From: Nesterenkonia alba DSM 19423
Lineage (GTDB): Bacteria > Actinomycetota > Actinomycetes > Actinomycetales > Micrococcaceae
Length of the DNA: 64,000 nt
Assembly (NCBI RefSeq): GCF_000421745.1
Contig: NZ_ATXP01000014.1
Coordinates: 1-64,000 of the forward strand
Direction: 5' to 3'
Part shown: piece after piece, positions 1 through 7,601 of the stretch
Numbering within the stretch: the stretch's first letter is position 1
How the letters are laid out: each line of letters opens with the position of its first letter
The notes under the pieces: generated by a model
What the model saw: only the letters and a program-made list of their open reading frames with translations
Told to the model about the DNA's origin: nothing
Database searches by the model: none
Program-made: the position numbers and the translations under genes

Positions 1-202
1 GCTTCTGGAGCTCTTTGAGTCGCTTGGCGTCCTCGGCCTTGAGCCCGCCGTATTGGTTCTTCCACCGGTAGTAGGTGCCCTCAGTAACTCCGAGTTCCCG
101 GGCAACCGCGGCGACATCATGGCCTTGGGCCAGCATCTTCTCAGCCTCACCGAGCTTGCGGATGATCTGCTCCGGGGAGTGCCGCTTCCTCTTCGCTGTC
201 AT
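1..202 (-). CDS. IS3-family transposase OrfA (3' truncated by window edge)
   Basis: The 67 visible codons start MTAKRKRHSPEQIIRKLGEA and continue into a helix-turn-helix with VAAVARELGVTEGTYYRWKN, then the QYGGLKAEDAKRLKEL block typical of the DNA-binding OrfA of IS3-family elements (HTH_Tnp_1 fold). OrfA normally combines with OrfB by programmed frameshifting to give the active transposase; OrfB would lie to the left of base 1. The reading frame is open to the window edge, so this copy may be intact. Confidence 0.9.
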   Translation of the reverse strand, partial: MTAKRKRHSPEQIIRKLGEAEKMLAQGHDVAAVARELGVTEGTYYRWKNQYGGLKAEDAKRLKELQK

Positions 203-280
203 GGTTACACCAGTCTTCCTCCCGCCAAGAGCGGGCGCCAGTGCAACTCACATAACTACTGGACCGAAATCAAGGGGTCA
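1..280 (-). mobile_element. IS3-family insertion sequence, left end (rest outside window)
   Basis: The minus strand reads into a transposase OrfA starting at 202. Upstream of it the sequence ends at a plausible IS3-type terminus: on the minus strand the element would begin TGACCCCTTGATTTCGGTCC at 280. Immediately beyond, at about 281-286, the reading frame of an interrupted nucleotidyltransferase gene resumes, which independently places the junction within a few bases. The other end, OrfB and any target duplication lie outside the window, so the exact boundary is inferred. Confidence 0.75.
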
Positions 281-501
281 CTCCATTCGGATCGGTAGCA
301 CGAGGCACCGCTCACCAAAACAGCGACATCGACATCCTGGTGGAGATGGACCCGGAGGATGGAAATCTTCTGATGCGTGCCTCAGGGCTCCTAGAGGAAA
401 CCCGGGCACTCTTCGGACATGAGGACATCGACGTGTTCCCCGTCCAACTGCTCAAACGGCCGATCTCCGAGGCTGCCTCCAAGGAGTCAGTCGCCCTGTG
501 A
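281..501 (+). pseudogene. MNT-domain nucleotidyltransferase (antitoxin of HEPN/MNT pair), 5' end lost to IS3 insertion
   Basis: In the frame starting with codon 286-288 the sequence reads FGSVARGTAHQNSDIDILVE, the GSxxRG...SDxD signature of minimal nucleotidyltransferases. The frame stays open to a TGA at 499-501 and overlaps the HEPN gene by four bases (GTGA). In the family, MNT proteins neutralise their HEPN partner by adding nucleotides to it. Roughly the first 25-35 residues, normally preceding the GS motif, are missing because the IS3 end abuts at about 280. No start codon with a ribosome site is visible in what remains, so the piece is probably not made as a functional enzyme. Confidence 0.85.
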
Positions 502-836
502 GCCGAGACGCCCAACAGCGCATCGCCGACATCTTGGATGCGATTGAGCGCTGTCGGAGGTACGCCGCTCACGTCGACGACGCCGATCAAGGCGTCCTGG
601 CAGAGATGGCGGAAGACGCCATCGAGAGGAATCTCCAGATCATCGGGGAGGCCGCAAACCACCTTCCCAACGAGATTACCGATGCTCACCCTGAGATCCC
701 CTGGCCTCAGATTCGCGGGTTCCGCAATATCCTGGTCCACGAGTACGTCGGCGTTGACCTAGCTGTGGTGGAAGACGTGGTGGCCTCCCACCTGCCAGCT
801 GTGGAGTCAGCCCTGCGCCAGCACCTCGCTCCTTAG
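498..836 (+). CDS. HEPN-domain toxin-like protein (HepT / DUF86 family)
   Basis: This is a 112-residue protein with the helical pattern of DUF86 HEPN proteins. The RNase-type signature R-x4-H is present as R76-NILV-H81, followed by EY (HEY), so the catalytic motif looks intact. Family members act as RNases or tRNA-targeting toxins that their adjacent MNT partner silences. The GTG start at 498 overlaps the MNT stop codon (GTGA), a translational coupling common in such pairs. What is odd is that the toxin frame looks whole while its antitoxin gene is interrupted by an IS. Either the toxin is no longer expressed, or it is inactive, or another copy supplies neutralisation. Confidence 0.88.
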   Translation: MSRDAQQRIADILDAIERCRRYAAHVDDADQGVLAEMAEDAIERNLQIIGEAANHLPNEITDAHPEIPWPQIRGFRNILVHEYVGVDLAVVEDVVASHLPAVESALRQHLAP

Positions 837-845
837 CTGCCCAAG

Positions 846-903
846 CCTGCCTAGGCAGTCAGCGCCGTCCAGAGGTTATTCCGCTTCTGAACTCCACCGG
901 TTT
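846..903 (+). repeat. 58-bp dispersed repeat, copy A
   Basis: This stretch matches 2044-2101 at 53 of 58 positions by direct comparison, in the same orientation. It begins CCTGCCTAGGCAGTCAGCGC and contains a small palindrome CCTAGG. It lies 10 bases after the HEPN stop and 58 bases beyond the 3' end of the LOG-NUDIX gene. No open frame or known element was recognised in it. The rest of 837-960 holds nothing else recognisable. Confidence 0.8.
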
Positions 904-960
904 TAGGTCACCGCGGACCGGTTTCTTGGGCGATGGGCACGTCGTCCATCTGCGTCTCAG

Positions 961-1986
961 CTAGGCGCGTCGAGAACTTCCTTCGCGTGAGGGGGGGCGC
1001 CACCCTGTTTTCAGCAGCTCCGCCACCGGTGGGAAGAGGGGGTCAGGCAAGCTATCCCATGGGAACCATCCCCATTCTGCGATCTTCTCCGGCTCCTGGG
1101 TGACGGGCTCACCGGTGGCCTCCACAAGATGATGCAAGGTCACATAGTGCAGACCCCGATCCGCGAAAAGATCATGGGTCCAGGTGATGGGAGTGACCCT
1201 CGCCGGAATCAGGCCGGTCTCCTCGGTCAGCTCCCTGCCTGCCGCCTCCGCCGGTTCCTCTCCGGGGTCAACTTTACCTCCGGGGAACGACCATTCACCG
1301 TCTCCGTGAGAACTACGACGACACCCCAGTAGAACCTTGCCCTCACGTACGACGACACTGCTTGTCCCCAGCAGAGGTCCGCGCGGCGCAAGGGTCACAT
1401 CACGCTCTGCAGCATCCTGCCACTTACCCACCGTGGCCGGCTGCCATAGGCTCAGCTCTTTCAGCAACTGGTCGATCTGGTTGCCGATCAGCAGCTGCTG
1501 GCGGTGCTCGACGCGCAAGAACCGCTCCCGTACCGCATGGTCAAGGAGTCGATCAAGGTCGTCATAGAACCCACCGGCAGAGAGCAGGCCTACCGGCTTG
1601 GCGTGGATTCCCAGCTGGGTCCAGGTGGAGACCTCCAGCACCTCTTCGAAAGTGCCCAACCCACCAGGCAGCGCAATGAACGCGTCAGCAAGCTCCGCCA
1701 TCATCGCCTTGCGCTCATGCATGGAACTGACCACATGCAGCTCCGTAAGCCCGCGGTGTCCAACCTCGACTCGGTCCAGAGCTTCGGGGAGCACTCCAAT
1801 GACTTCTCCACCGGCTTCCAGTGCAGCGTCAGCAACAGCGCCCATCAGCCCCACTTTTCCGCCGCCGTAGACCACGCCGACACCACGTTGCGCCAGCGTC
1901 CGGCCCAGTTCAACCGCTGCCTGGGCATACAGGGGATCTGCTCCAGGACTGGAACCGGCAAAGACACAGATACGCGACAAATGCAT
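961..1986 (-). CDS. LOG-family (TIGR00730) phosphoribohydrolase fused to a NUDIX hydrolase domain
   Basis: This 341-residue protein has two domains. Residues 1-185 are a LOG-type Rossmann enzyme, with GGG at 41-43, MHERK at 89-93 and the diagnostic PGGLGTFEE at 107-115; LOG enzymes release nucleobases from nucleoside 5'-monophosphates. Residues ~200-330 are a NUDIX domain with a full box at 237-259 (G-x5-E-x7-REL-x-EE-x-GL, seen as RELTEETGL). Start ATG 1986 was chosen because [13 protein letters not shown] is the usual LOG N-terminus and GAGG sits eight bases upstream; an in-frame start at 2028 would add 14 unconserved residues. Fusion of the two activities suggests nucleotide-pool sanitation. 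The substrate is not deducible. Confidence 0.88.
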   Translation of the reverse strand: MHLSRICVFAGSSPGADPLYAQAAVELGRTLAQRGVGVVYGGGKVGLMGAVADAALEAGGEVIGVLPEALDRVEVGHRGLTELHVVSSMHERKAMMAELADAFIALPGGLGTFEEVLEVSTWTQLGIHAKPVGLLSAGGFYDDLDRLLDHAVRERFLRVEHRQQLLIGNQIDQLLKELSLWQPATVGKWQDAAERDVTLAPRGPLLGTSSVVVREGKVLLGCRRSSHGDGEWSFPGGKVDPGEEPAEAAGRELTEETGLIPARVTPITWTHDLFADRGLHYVTLHHLVEATGEPVTQEPEKIAEWGWFPWDSLPDPLFPPVAELLKTGWRPPSREGSSRRA

Positions 1987-2315
1987 CCCACTATCCTCAC
2001 ACAAGCCCACGGCTGCTACCCGGAACAATCGAGACTGCCCAATCCTGCGTAGGCAGTCAGCGCCGCCCAGAGGTTATTCCGCTTTTGAACTCGACCGATT
2101 TCAGTGCCGCGCTCCGGCCTCTCCGAATGGGAAGCTGCATCGGCTGGTGTCGCCGCTCGGTAGAACGGAAGCATGACACCGGTCATCGATCCCGACCTAC
2201 CGAGAAAATGCGTTGGTGGCCAGTGCCGTCGAACGGCAGTTCATCACCATCACGTCACGTCTCTCTTAGACGGCCCGGCTTAGAGCTCGACCGGCTTCGG
2301 TGATGTGCCCCAGCC
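1987..2315. other. Non-coding gap with second copy of the 58-bp repeat
   Basis: The gap separates two minus-strand genes. Copy B of the dispersed repeat occupies 2044-2101, and a weaker 20-base echo of its distal part (16 of 20 matching) is at 2283-2302. A 37-codon frame starting with ATG at 2173 was inspected and shows no recognisable protein features or clear ribosome site. Nothing else identifiable was seen. Confidence 0.6.
2044..2101 (+). repeat. 58-bp dispersed repeat, copy B
   Basis: This copy differs from 846-903 at five of 58 positions and begins CCTGCGTAGGCAGTCAGCGC. Together the two copies bracket the LOG-NUDIX gene as direct repeats about 1.2 kb apart. They could be a REP-like genomic repeat or the footprint of an insertion event. 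Confidence 0.8.
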
Positions 2316-2942
2316 TCAACTCGAAGCAGCGTGGACCTGCGACTCCGATAATGGCCTGTCAGCAGCAACTAGCCGGATGGCCTCCGGGTCGGGGTTTCCA
2401 GCATCGGGACCACGGTGCTGGACAGTGAGACCAACCTTCTCCGCAACACGAGCCGAAGCCTTATTGTGCTCAAGCAGTATCGCCACGACCGGTAACTCGG
2501 GGCGGACCACACGAGCTTCTTTCACGGCATGCCCGGAGACTCTGCTCGCGATGCCTCGGCCCTGTGCATCGTAGGCAAGCCGATACCCCAGATTCCAGAA
2601 AACATCCCGCTTGACCCAACATCCAGCATTCCCCAGCACAACTCCAGAGTCAGCATCGCGCACGATCCACGAGGAGAGCCCGTCTCGCTCCCACCCGTCA
2701 ATCCACGCCTGCACCATCACTTCAGTCCTTTCCCTCTCGGTATGGCGACCGGAGGGAAGATGAGTCCACACTCGGGGATCGCTGTAGATGTCGAAGATGG
2801 CAGGCACATCGTCGAGAGTCGGCATATCGAGCCGTAGGTCATCCAACTGCACGCCCTCAAGCCTACCCGGCGCCTCTATCCCTCTCGCCGGTGTTGGCCA
2901 CGGCTGCGTTGCCGGGCTCAGTGGAAACATCCAGACATTCAC
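2316..2942 (-). CDS. GNAT-family N-acetyltransferase (RimJ/RimL-like)
   Basis: The protein of up to 208 residues has a GNAT fold: a start of strand 1 at DLRLDMPTLDDVPAIFDIY, the central GYRLAYDAQGRGIAS region carrying the acetyl-CoA-binding Q-x-x-G-x-G/A pattern, and the later NKASARVAEKVGL segment of RimJ/RimL-type enzymes. It probably acetylates an amino group on a small molecule or protein terminus; the substrate is unknown. The frame opens with GTG at 2942, directly after the stop of the upstream SDR gene. However the first 30 residues are Pro-rich and unlike the family, so a GTG at 2852 (start VQLDDLRL) may be the true start. It is likely co-transcribed with the SDR gene. Confidence 0.8.
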   Translation of the reverse strand: MNVWMFPLSPATQPWPTPARGIEAPGRLEGVQLDDLRLDMPTLDDVPAIFDIYSDPRVWTHLPSGRHTERERTEVMVQAWIDGWERDGLSSWIVRDADSGVVLGNAGCWVKRDVFWNLGYRLAYDAQGRGIASRVSGHAVKEARVVRPELPVVAILLEHNKASARVAEKVGLTVQHRGPDAGNPDPEAIRLVAADRPLSESQVHAASS

Positions 2943-3725
2943 CTATGACGGGGCCGGCCGAGTCTCCATCAGCCTGAGCACAGTGGAGGTCGGCAGTACT
3001 CCCGCAAGCCGCCGGATCCACCGGTTGAACCTGCCAGAAATGATGCTGCTCGGCGGGCTGTTCTGCTCCAGCGCACGCAGGGTGGTGCTGACCACCTCCG
3101 CAGGGGTCTGGAACCGAACTCCCCTCTCACTGGTACCGGAGATGCTGTAGAACTCCGTGGCGGTGGGCCCTGGCGACACCGCGAGAACGGTCACACTCGT
3201 TGCGCGCACCTCATGGGCCAACGCCTCGGTCAAGCGAACAACAAATGCCTTCGACGCCGCGTAGACGGCCATTCCCGGCACGGGCATATAGGCCGTCAAA
3301 CTCGCCACGTTGACGAGGGCACCTCGGCCAGATTCCACAAGTTGAGGAAGAAACGCATGAGAGACATCAACCGTGGCGTGGAGGTTGACGTTCAACTGCC
3401 GCCGAATCTCACCTTCGGTCGAGTTGCTGAAACTTCGGGTCACCCCCACACCGGCACAGTTGATGACGGTGTCGATCACGATGCCTGCCTCAGCGAGCTG
3501 GGTCGCCAGCACATAGCCGGCACGTTCGGCCGAGAGGTCGAGGGAGACGATATGCACCTGGCTGCCGGTGGTTGCACGAATGTCCTCGGCCACGGACTCC
3601 AGAGCATCAGCACGCCGCGCCACAATCACCACATCGGCACCCATCTCACCCAGACGCCGCGCGAACTCTGCCCCGATACCTGAACTCGCCCCGGTCACCA
3701 GGGCGGTCGTTCCCTTGTATTCCAT
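2943..3725 (-). CDS. Short-chain dehydrogenase/reductase
   Basis: This is a 260-residue classical SDR. The cofactor motif TGASSGIG is at residues 11-18, NCAG at 89-92, and the catalytic triad is S142, Y155, K159 (YAASK). The C-terminal region (FNRWIRRLAGVLP) resembles YqjQ/DltE-type SDRs of the SDR family. ATG 3725 was chosen because GGGAG lies about six bases upstream and the sequence MEYKGTTALVTG is the standard SDR beginning; an earlier in-frame start at 3752 would run through the operator region. It is divergent from a TetR gene with palindromes between them, so repression by that regulator is likely. Substrate unknown. Confidence 0.9.
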   Translation of the reverse strand: MEYKGTTALVTGASSGIGAEFARRLGEMGADVVIVARRADALESVAEDIRATTGSQVHIVSLDLSAERAGYVLATQLAEAGIVIDTVINCAGVGVTRSFSNSTEGEIRRQLNVNLHATVDVSHAFLPQLVESGRGALVNVASLTAYMPVPGMAVYAASKAFVVRLTEALAHEVRATSVTVLAVSPGPTATEFYSISGTSERGVRFQTPAEVVSTTLRALEQNSPPSSIISGRFNRWIRRLAGVLPTSTVLRLMETRPAPS

Positions 3726-3740
3726 TGCATCTCCCTCACA

Positions 3741-3806
3741 TGTGAAGCTCACAGGCCTCTCAATGTGAGAGGTTTACACATCAACCTACGCCAGGAGTGT
3801 GAGAGG
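3741..3806. promoter_or_regulatory. Candidate TetR operators between SDR and TetR genes
   Basis: Two palindromes are visible: TGTGAAGCTCACA (3741-3753, five-base arms) and CCTCTCAATGTGAGAGG (3756-3772, seven-base arms around ATG). The half-site GTGTGAGAGG recurs at 3797-3806, shortly before the TetR start. Their position between divergent genes is what an autoregulating TetR repressor would use. Operator function is inferred from symmetry and location only. Confidence 0.65.
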
Positions 3807-3829
3807 CTGCAACATTGGAGGTGCTCACC

Positions 3830-4423
3830 ATGCCTGAACGCGGATATCACCACGGTGATTTACGCAATGCGCTGCTGGCCGCGACCCGGGAACTTGTCCG
3901 CCAGCGCGGGGCGCGCGGCTTCAGCGTCTCAGAAGCGGCACGGCAGGTGGGAGTCTCTTCCTCCGCCCCATACCGACACTTCGCAGACCGAGACGCCCTA
4001 CTCGCTGCTACAGCCTTGGAGGGCTTTCTCGAATTGGAGGAGCAGCTCGCTGAGCTGCAGGCCCTCGAAACACTCCCCCATACGGCAGCGCAGATCACCA
4101 CCGCGTACCTACGCTTCGCCCACGAGGATCCCGCTCGGTTCGAGGTGATGTTCGCCCATGGGCTCGATAAGACGCAGCATGAGGATCTGCTGCAGCAGAC
4201 ATTCCGGATTCAGGACCAGCTCAATGTCAGGATGGCCCGGCATCTCCCCCGCGCACAGGCGACCCAACGGGCCGCGGAGCTATGGTCGTTGGCCCACGGA
4301 CTCGCCACGCTGTCCATCGGAGGCAATGTGCAGCATGTACTTCCTGAAGTCCAGATCGGCGAGCTTGCCGCATCGGCCGCGAAAGCGTGGGCGCGAGGCC
4401 TCACCCAGCGGCCCGGCGACTAA
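3830..4423 (+). CDS. TetR/AcrR-family transcriptional regulator
   Basis: This 197-residue repressor starts MPERGYHHGDLRNALLAAT. It has an N-terminal helix-turn-helix around residues 25-50 (VSEAARQVGVSSSAPYRHF) and a C-terminal ligand-binding domain of the TetR_C_33-like type. ATG 3830 follows GGAGG by eight bases; a TTG five codons upstream was not preferred. It is divergent from the SDR-GNAT pair and the gap holds three repeats of a TGTGAGAGG half-site. It most likely represses the SDR-GNAT transcript and itself in response to an unknown small molecule. Confidence 0.92.
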   Translation: MPERGYHHGDLRNALLAATRELVRQRGARGFSVSEAARQVGVSSSAPYRHFADRDALLAATALEGFLELEEQLAELQALETLPHTAAQITTAYLRFAHEDPARFEVMFAHGLDKTQHEDLLQQTFRIQDQLNVRMARHLPRAQATQRAAELWSLAHGLATLSIGGNVQHVLPEVQIGELAASAAKAWARGLTQRPGD

Positions 4424-4474
4424 CTCAGGGTCTGCCGAAACCTGAACCGACACCCCTGCCCTCATCCGCTGAAG

Positions 4475-5572
4475 CTACTTGCGCCCGCCCGAGGTGAGCC
4501 CGCTTTTGAACTCGACGACGTCGCCGTCGCGCATGATGTAATCCTTGCCTTCTAAACGGACCTTTCCGGCGGCTTTGGCCTCGTTCATGGAACCGGCCTC
4601 CACCAGATCCTCAAAACTGACCACCTCAGCCTTAATGAAGCCGCGCTGGAAATCCGTATGAATCACACCTGCCGCCTCAGGTGCCGTAGCGCCCTTGCGG
4701 ATGGTCCACGCCCGTGCCTCCTTTGGCCCCGCCGTCAAGTAGGTCTGCAACCCCAGGGTGTCGAAGCCGGTGCGGGCCAACTGATCCAGGCCGGATTCCT
4801 CCTGCCCGTTGAGCTCGAGCATCTCGCGAGCTTCCTCCTCGTCGAGTTCCACCAGATCCGCCTCTAGCTTCGCGTCGAGGAACACCGCCTGCGCCGGTGC
4901 CACTAACTGCGCCAACTCAGCCTGCTTCTGTGCCGAACCCAAGACGGCGTCGTCGGCGTTGAACACGTAGATCTGCGGTTTAGCGGTGAGCAGGTTCAGT
5001 TGCCCCAGCTGCTCCATGTCCAGGCTGTCCTGGGCAGAGAAGACAGTACGCCCGTCGTCGAGCACCTCTTTGGCTGCCACGTAAGCATCCAGCGTGGCCT
5101 TCTCTGCCTTCTTACCGGCGACTTGCTTCTCCAGTTTGGGGATCGCATTCTCCAGGGTCTGCATATCCGCCAGGACCAGCTCGGTGTTGATGGTCTCCAT
5201 ATCGGAGGTCGGATCCACCTTGCCATCCACATGGGTGACATTCTCATCCTCGAACACCCGCACCACCTGGGCGATGGCGTCAGCCTCACGGATATTCGCC
5301 AGGAACTGGTTACCCAGCCCCTCCCCCTCCGAGGCGCCCTTGACGATGCCCGCGATGTCCACAAAAGACACTGTGGCGGGGATGATCTTCTGGCTGCCGA
5401 AAATCTCAGCGAGCTTCTCCAACCGCTCATCGGGGAGGTTGACGATCCCCACATTCGGTTCGATGGTGGCGAAAGGATAATTCGCCGCGAGGATCGTCTG
5501 CCGGGTCAGTGCGTTGAAGAGGGTCGACTTGCCCACATTGGGCAGTCCCACGATTCCGATAGTCAGTGCCAC
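4475..5572 (-). CDS. ychF: Redox-regulated OLA1/YchF-type ATPase
   Basis: This 365-residue protein has the standard length of YchF. It has the P-loop GLPNVGKS at residues 9-16, switch region FVDIAGIVKGASEGEGLGNQ, and a C-terminal TGS domain (IHTDFQRGFIKAEVV, GDVVEFKSG). YchF is a universally conserved P-loop NTPase of the Obg-related group with ATP preference, bound to ribosomes and implicated in stress responses. It is convergent with the TetR gene and separated from the upstream response-regulator gene by a 122-base gap with a long inverted repeat, suggesting a separate transcript. Confidence 0.97.
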   Translation of the reverse strand: MALTIGIVGLPNVGKSTLFNALTRQTILAANYPFATIEPNVGIVNLPDERLEKLAEIFGSQKIIPATVSFVDIAGIVKGASEGEGLGNQFLANIREADAIAQVVRVFEDENVTHVDGKVDPTSDMETINTELVLADMQTLENAIPKLEKQVAGKKAEKATLDAYVAAKEVLDDGRTVFSAQDSLDMEQLGQLNLLTAKPQIYVFNADDAVLGSAQKQAELAQLVAPAQAVFLDAKLEADLVELDEEEAREMLELNGQEESGLDQLARTGFDTLGLQTYLTAGPKEARAWTIRKGATAPEAAGVIHTDFQRGFIKAEVVSFEDLVEAGSMNEAKAAGKVRLEGKDYIMRDGDVVEFKSGLTSGGRK

Positions 5573-5616
5573 GGGGATACAGCCTACCGTGACGTTGACT
5601 CCGGTCTCTCCGGTTC

Positions 5617-5678
5617 TGCATGACCCTATGAACTCTGCAGCACGTGATAACCATATGCAGCGTTCATAGGGTTATGCA
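5617..5678. repeat. Long inverted repeat between response-regulator gene and ychF
   Basis: Arms TGCATGACCCTATGAAC (5617-5633) and GTTCATAGGGTTATGCA (5662-5678) are complementary at 16 of 17 positions with a 28-base spacer that itself holds CTGCAG and ATATGCAG. No T-run follows on either strand. It may be a terminator-like hairpin for the two-component operon, or paired binding sites in the ychF promoter region; the sequence does not decide between these. Confidence 0.7.
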
Positions 5679-5694
5679 GGAATGGTGGTGGGTG

Positions 5695-6348
5695 TCAGAG
5701 CCAGCCGTTCTCGGCAGCCGTGCGGGCGGCGTCGTGCCGGTTCTCCGCCCCCGTCTTACCGATCGCTGCACTGAGATGGTTCCGCACGGTCCCGGCCGAT
5801 AAGTGCAGGCGCGCGGCAATCGACTTCACAGAGCCACCATCGGCCGCAGCTTGTAGCACCTGCTGTTCCCGTGTGGTCAGCGGGTTCACCCCACCGGCCA
5901 GGGATTCCGCGGCCAGAGCCGGATCCACCACCCGGTAACCGGCAGCGACCCGACGCACCATATCGGCTAACTGCTGGGCGGGAGTGTCTTTCACCACAAA
6001 GCCGGCAGCCCCCGCATCCATGGCTCGGCGCAAGTACCCTGGTCGACCAAAAGTGGTGACAATCAGGCACCGCACTGCAAGCCCGGCCTCGGTGAGCTGG
6101 CGGATCGCCTCGATCCCGTCGATGCCGGGCATCTCGATATCAATGAGCGCGACGTCGGGGCGGTGCTTTTCGACGGCGTCGTACACCTGGTCACCGCGCC
6201 CGACTTCAGCAACCACCTCCACGTCCGGTTCCAGGTTCAGCAGTGCCGAAAGCCCACCGCGCACCAGATCCTGGTCATCGGCGAGCAGCAGTCTGATCCG
6301 CCGGTCGGCAGCCACAGCGCCCTCAGGTCTTGCAGTACCCACTGTCAT
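5695..6348 (-). CDS. NarL/LuxR-family response regulator
   Basis: This 217-residue regulator has a receiver domain (residues ~18-135) with acidic pocket ADDQ, phospho-acceptor D70 in VALIDIEMPG, and conserved T and K in VTTFG and FVVKD. A GerE/LuxR helix-turn-helix follows (LTTREQQVL ... SIAARLHLSAGTVRNHLS). Its start overlaps the kinase stop by four bases (ATGA), so the two form a cognate pair. The DesR/LiaR subfamily fits. Regulation of the upstream ABC exporter is likely from gene order. Confidence 0.95.
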   Translation of the reverse strand: MTVGTARPEGAVAADRRIRLLLADDQDLVRGGLSALLNLEPDVEVVAEVGRGDQVYDAVEKHRPDVALIDIEMPGIDGIEAIRQLTEAGLAVRCLIVTTFGRPGYLRRAMDAGAAGFVVKDTPAQQLADMVRRVAAGYRVVDPALAAESLAGGVNPLTTREQQVLQAAADGGSVKSIAARLHLSAGTVRNHLSAAIGKTGAENRHDAARTAAENGWL

Positions 6349-7526
6349 GACAATGCCACCTCCACTCGAGTGCCGGGACGCTCAGCCGAGGTGCCCTCCA
6401 GCTCAGGGAAGGCCCGCCCCAGCACCACGCGTGCCCCGTTGCGCTGGGCCCGTTCGCGCACACCGCGCAACCCGTTGCCTTCCCGCGAGGTGCCGAGCCC
6501 CAGGCCGTCGTCGGCCACCTGGAGCCGGTTCGGGGTGACGGTGATCGCGCAGCGGGAAGCCTCCGAGTGGCGGACCACATTAGTGACCGCTTCCCGCAGC
6601 ACCCAGGCAAGCAGCCGGTGGCTGTCGCGGTCAGTGTCACCGAGTTCTCTGTGGATCTCCGCCTGGATACCGGCCGAGGCCAGGGTGGAGCGGGCCACGT
6701 CGAGTTCGCCGGGCAGCTGAGGGGCTTTCAGCCGGGAAACAGTCGAACGCACCTGAGTCAGGGACTCGCGGGAGATTCGTTCGATGTCATCAAGTTCGGC
6801 CCGTGCCCGGTCCGGTTCAGCCTCCATGAGTCGGCGTGCCAGCTGCGCTTTGATGGACAGCACCGTCAGTGAGTGCCCCAACACATCGTGCACGTCCCGG
6901 GCGATGCGGTCCCGGTCCTCAGCGGCCCGGAGCGTCTCTGCCCGGCGGCGGTCCCGGTCCTCGTAGTACTCGGTGAGGCGCATCGCCACGATGAACCCCA
7001 TGCCGATACCCGGCCCTGCGGCGATCCACAGCGGGTCGAAGTCTGCCCATATCAGCGCCAACAGGCTGGGTACCGCCCAGATGAGCACCCCGATGGGGAT
7101 CCCCACCCGGGGCGATCGGGTGTAGATGATGAGTGCGGCCAGATAGGGGGTGAAGGCCACCACCCAGGGCCCGATCGCCGGCATGCTGACCGCCGCGATG
7201 AGTCCCAGCACCAGCTGACTGGCCCAGAGGTGGGACCAGCTGGGCGCGGAGGTGGGCTCCTCAGTAAACCACCGCCAGGCGCTCCACAGGTAGAGCACCG
7301 CGAAGAGCACTACAGATATGCCCGCCAGGACCCGCCACCCGATCGCCGCTTGACTGTAGTAGATGGCGATGACCGGCACGGCCAGAAACACGATCCAGAC
7401 TCCGGCGTAGAGGAAGCCGGCGATGTGCTGAGTCCGGGTGGTCGGCTCGGCATCACCTGGTGTACCACCGGCGTCAGAGGCATCGGGGGGTTCTGCCTCT
7501 GTGCTGTGCGGCGTCGTCGTGCTCAT
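6345..7526 (-). CDS. DesK-type sensor histidine kinase
   Basis: This 393-residue membrane kinase has five or six hydrophobic segments in residues ~35-185, a HisKA_3 phosphorylation helix (RIARDVHDVLGHSLTVLSIK, with phospho-acceptor His in DVHD), and a HATPase_c domain with N box REAVTNVVRHS, G1 VADDGLGLG and GNGLRGVRERA. It lacks a large extracellular sensor, so, as in DesK, signals probably come from the membrane itself. Upstream, 75 bases away, lies the ABC permease gene; downstream it overlaps the response regulator. Confidence 0.95.
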   Translation of the reverse strand: MSTTTPHSTEAEPPDASDAGGTPGDAEPTTRTQHIAGFLYAGVWIVFLAVPVIAIYYSQAAIGWRVLAGISVVLFAVLYLWSAWRWFTEEPTSAPSWSHLWASQLVLGLIAAVSMPAIGPWVVAFTPYLAALIIYTRSPRVGIPIGVLIWAVPSLLALIWADFDPLWIAAGPGIGMGFIVAMRLTEYYEDRDRRRAETLRAAEDRDRIARDVHDVLGHSLTVLSIKAQLARRLMEAEPDRARAELDDIERISRESLTQVRSTVSRLKAPQLPGELDVARSTLASAGIQAEIHRELGDTDRDSHRLLAWVLREAVTNVVRHSEASRCAITVTPNRLQVADDGLGLGTSREGNGLRGVRERAQRNGARVVLGRAFPELEGTSAERPGTRVEVALS

Positions 7527-7601
7527 GTGTCTTATCCTTCCACGCAGGGCCGTCTAGAGACTGCCTGCTTCCCGCCAGTGCCAGTCCCTGCCCTGGCTCG
7601 T

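Noticed and set aside
2173-2286. Short 37-codon frame starting at 2173
   Set aside because: No ribosome site, no recognisable protein features; treated as non-coding.
4495-4520. CGCTTTTGAACTCGAC, also found in the 58-bp repeat at 2080-2100
   Set aside because: Here it encodes the conserved VEFKSG end of YchF, so the match is probably coincidental.
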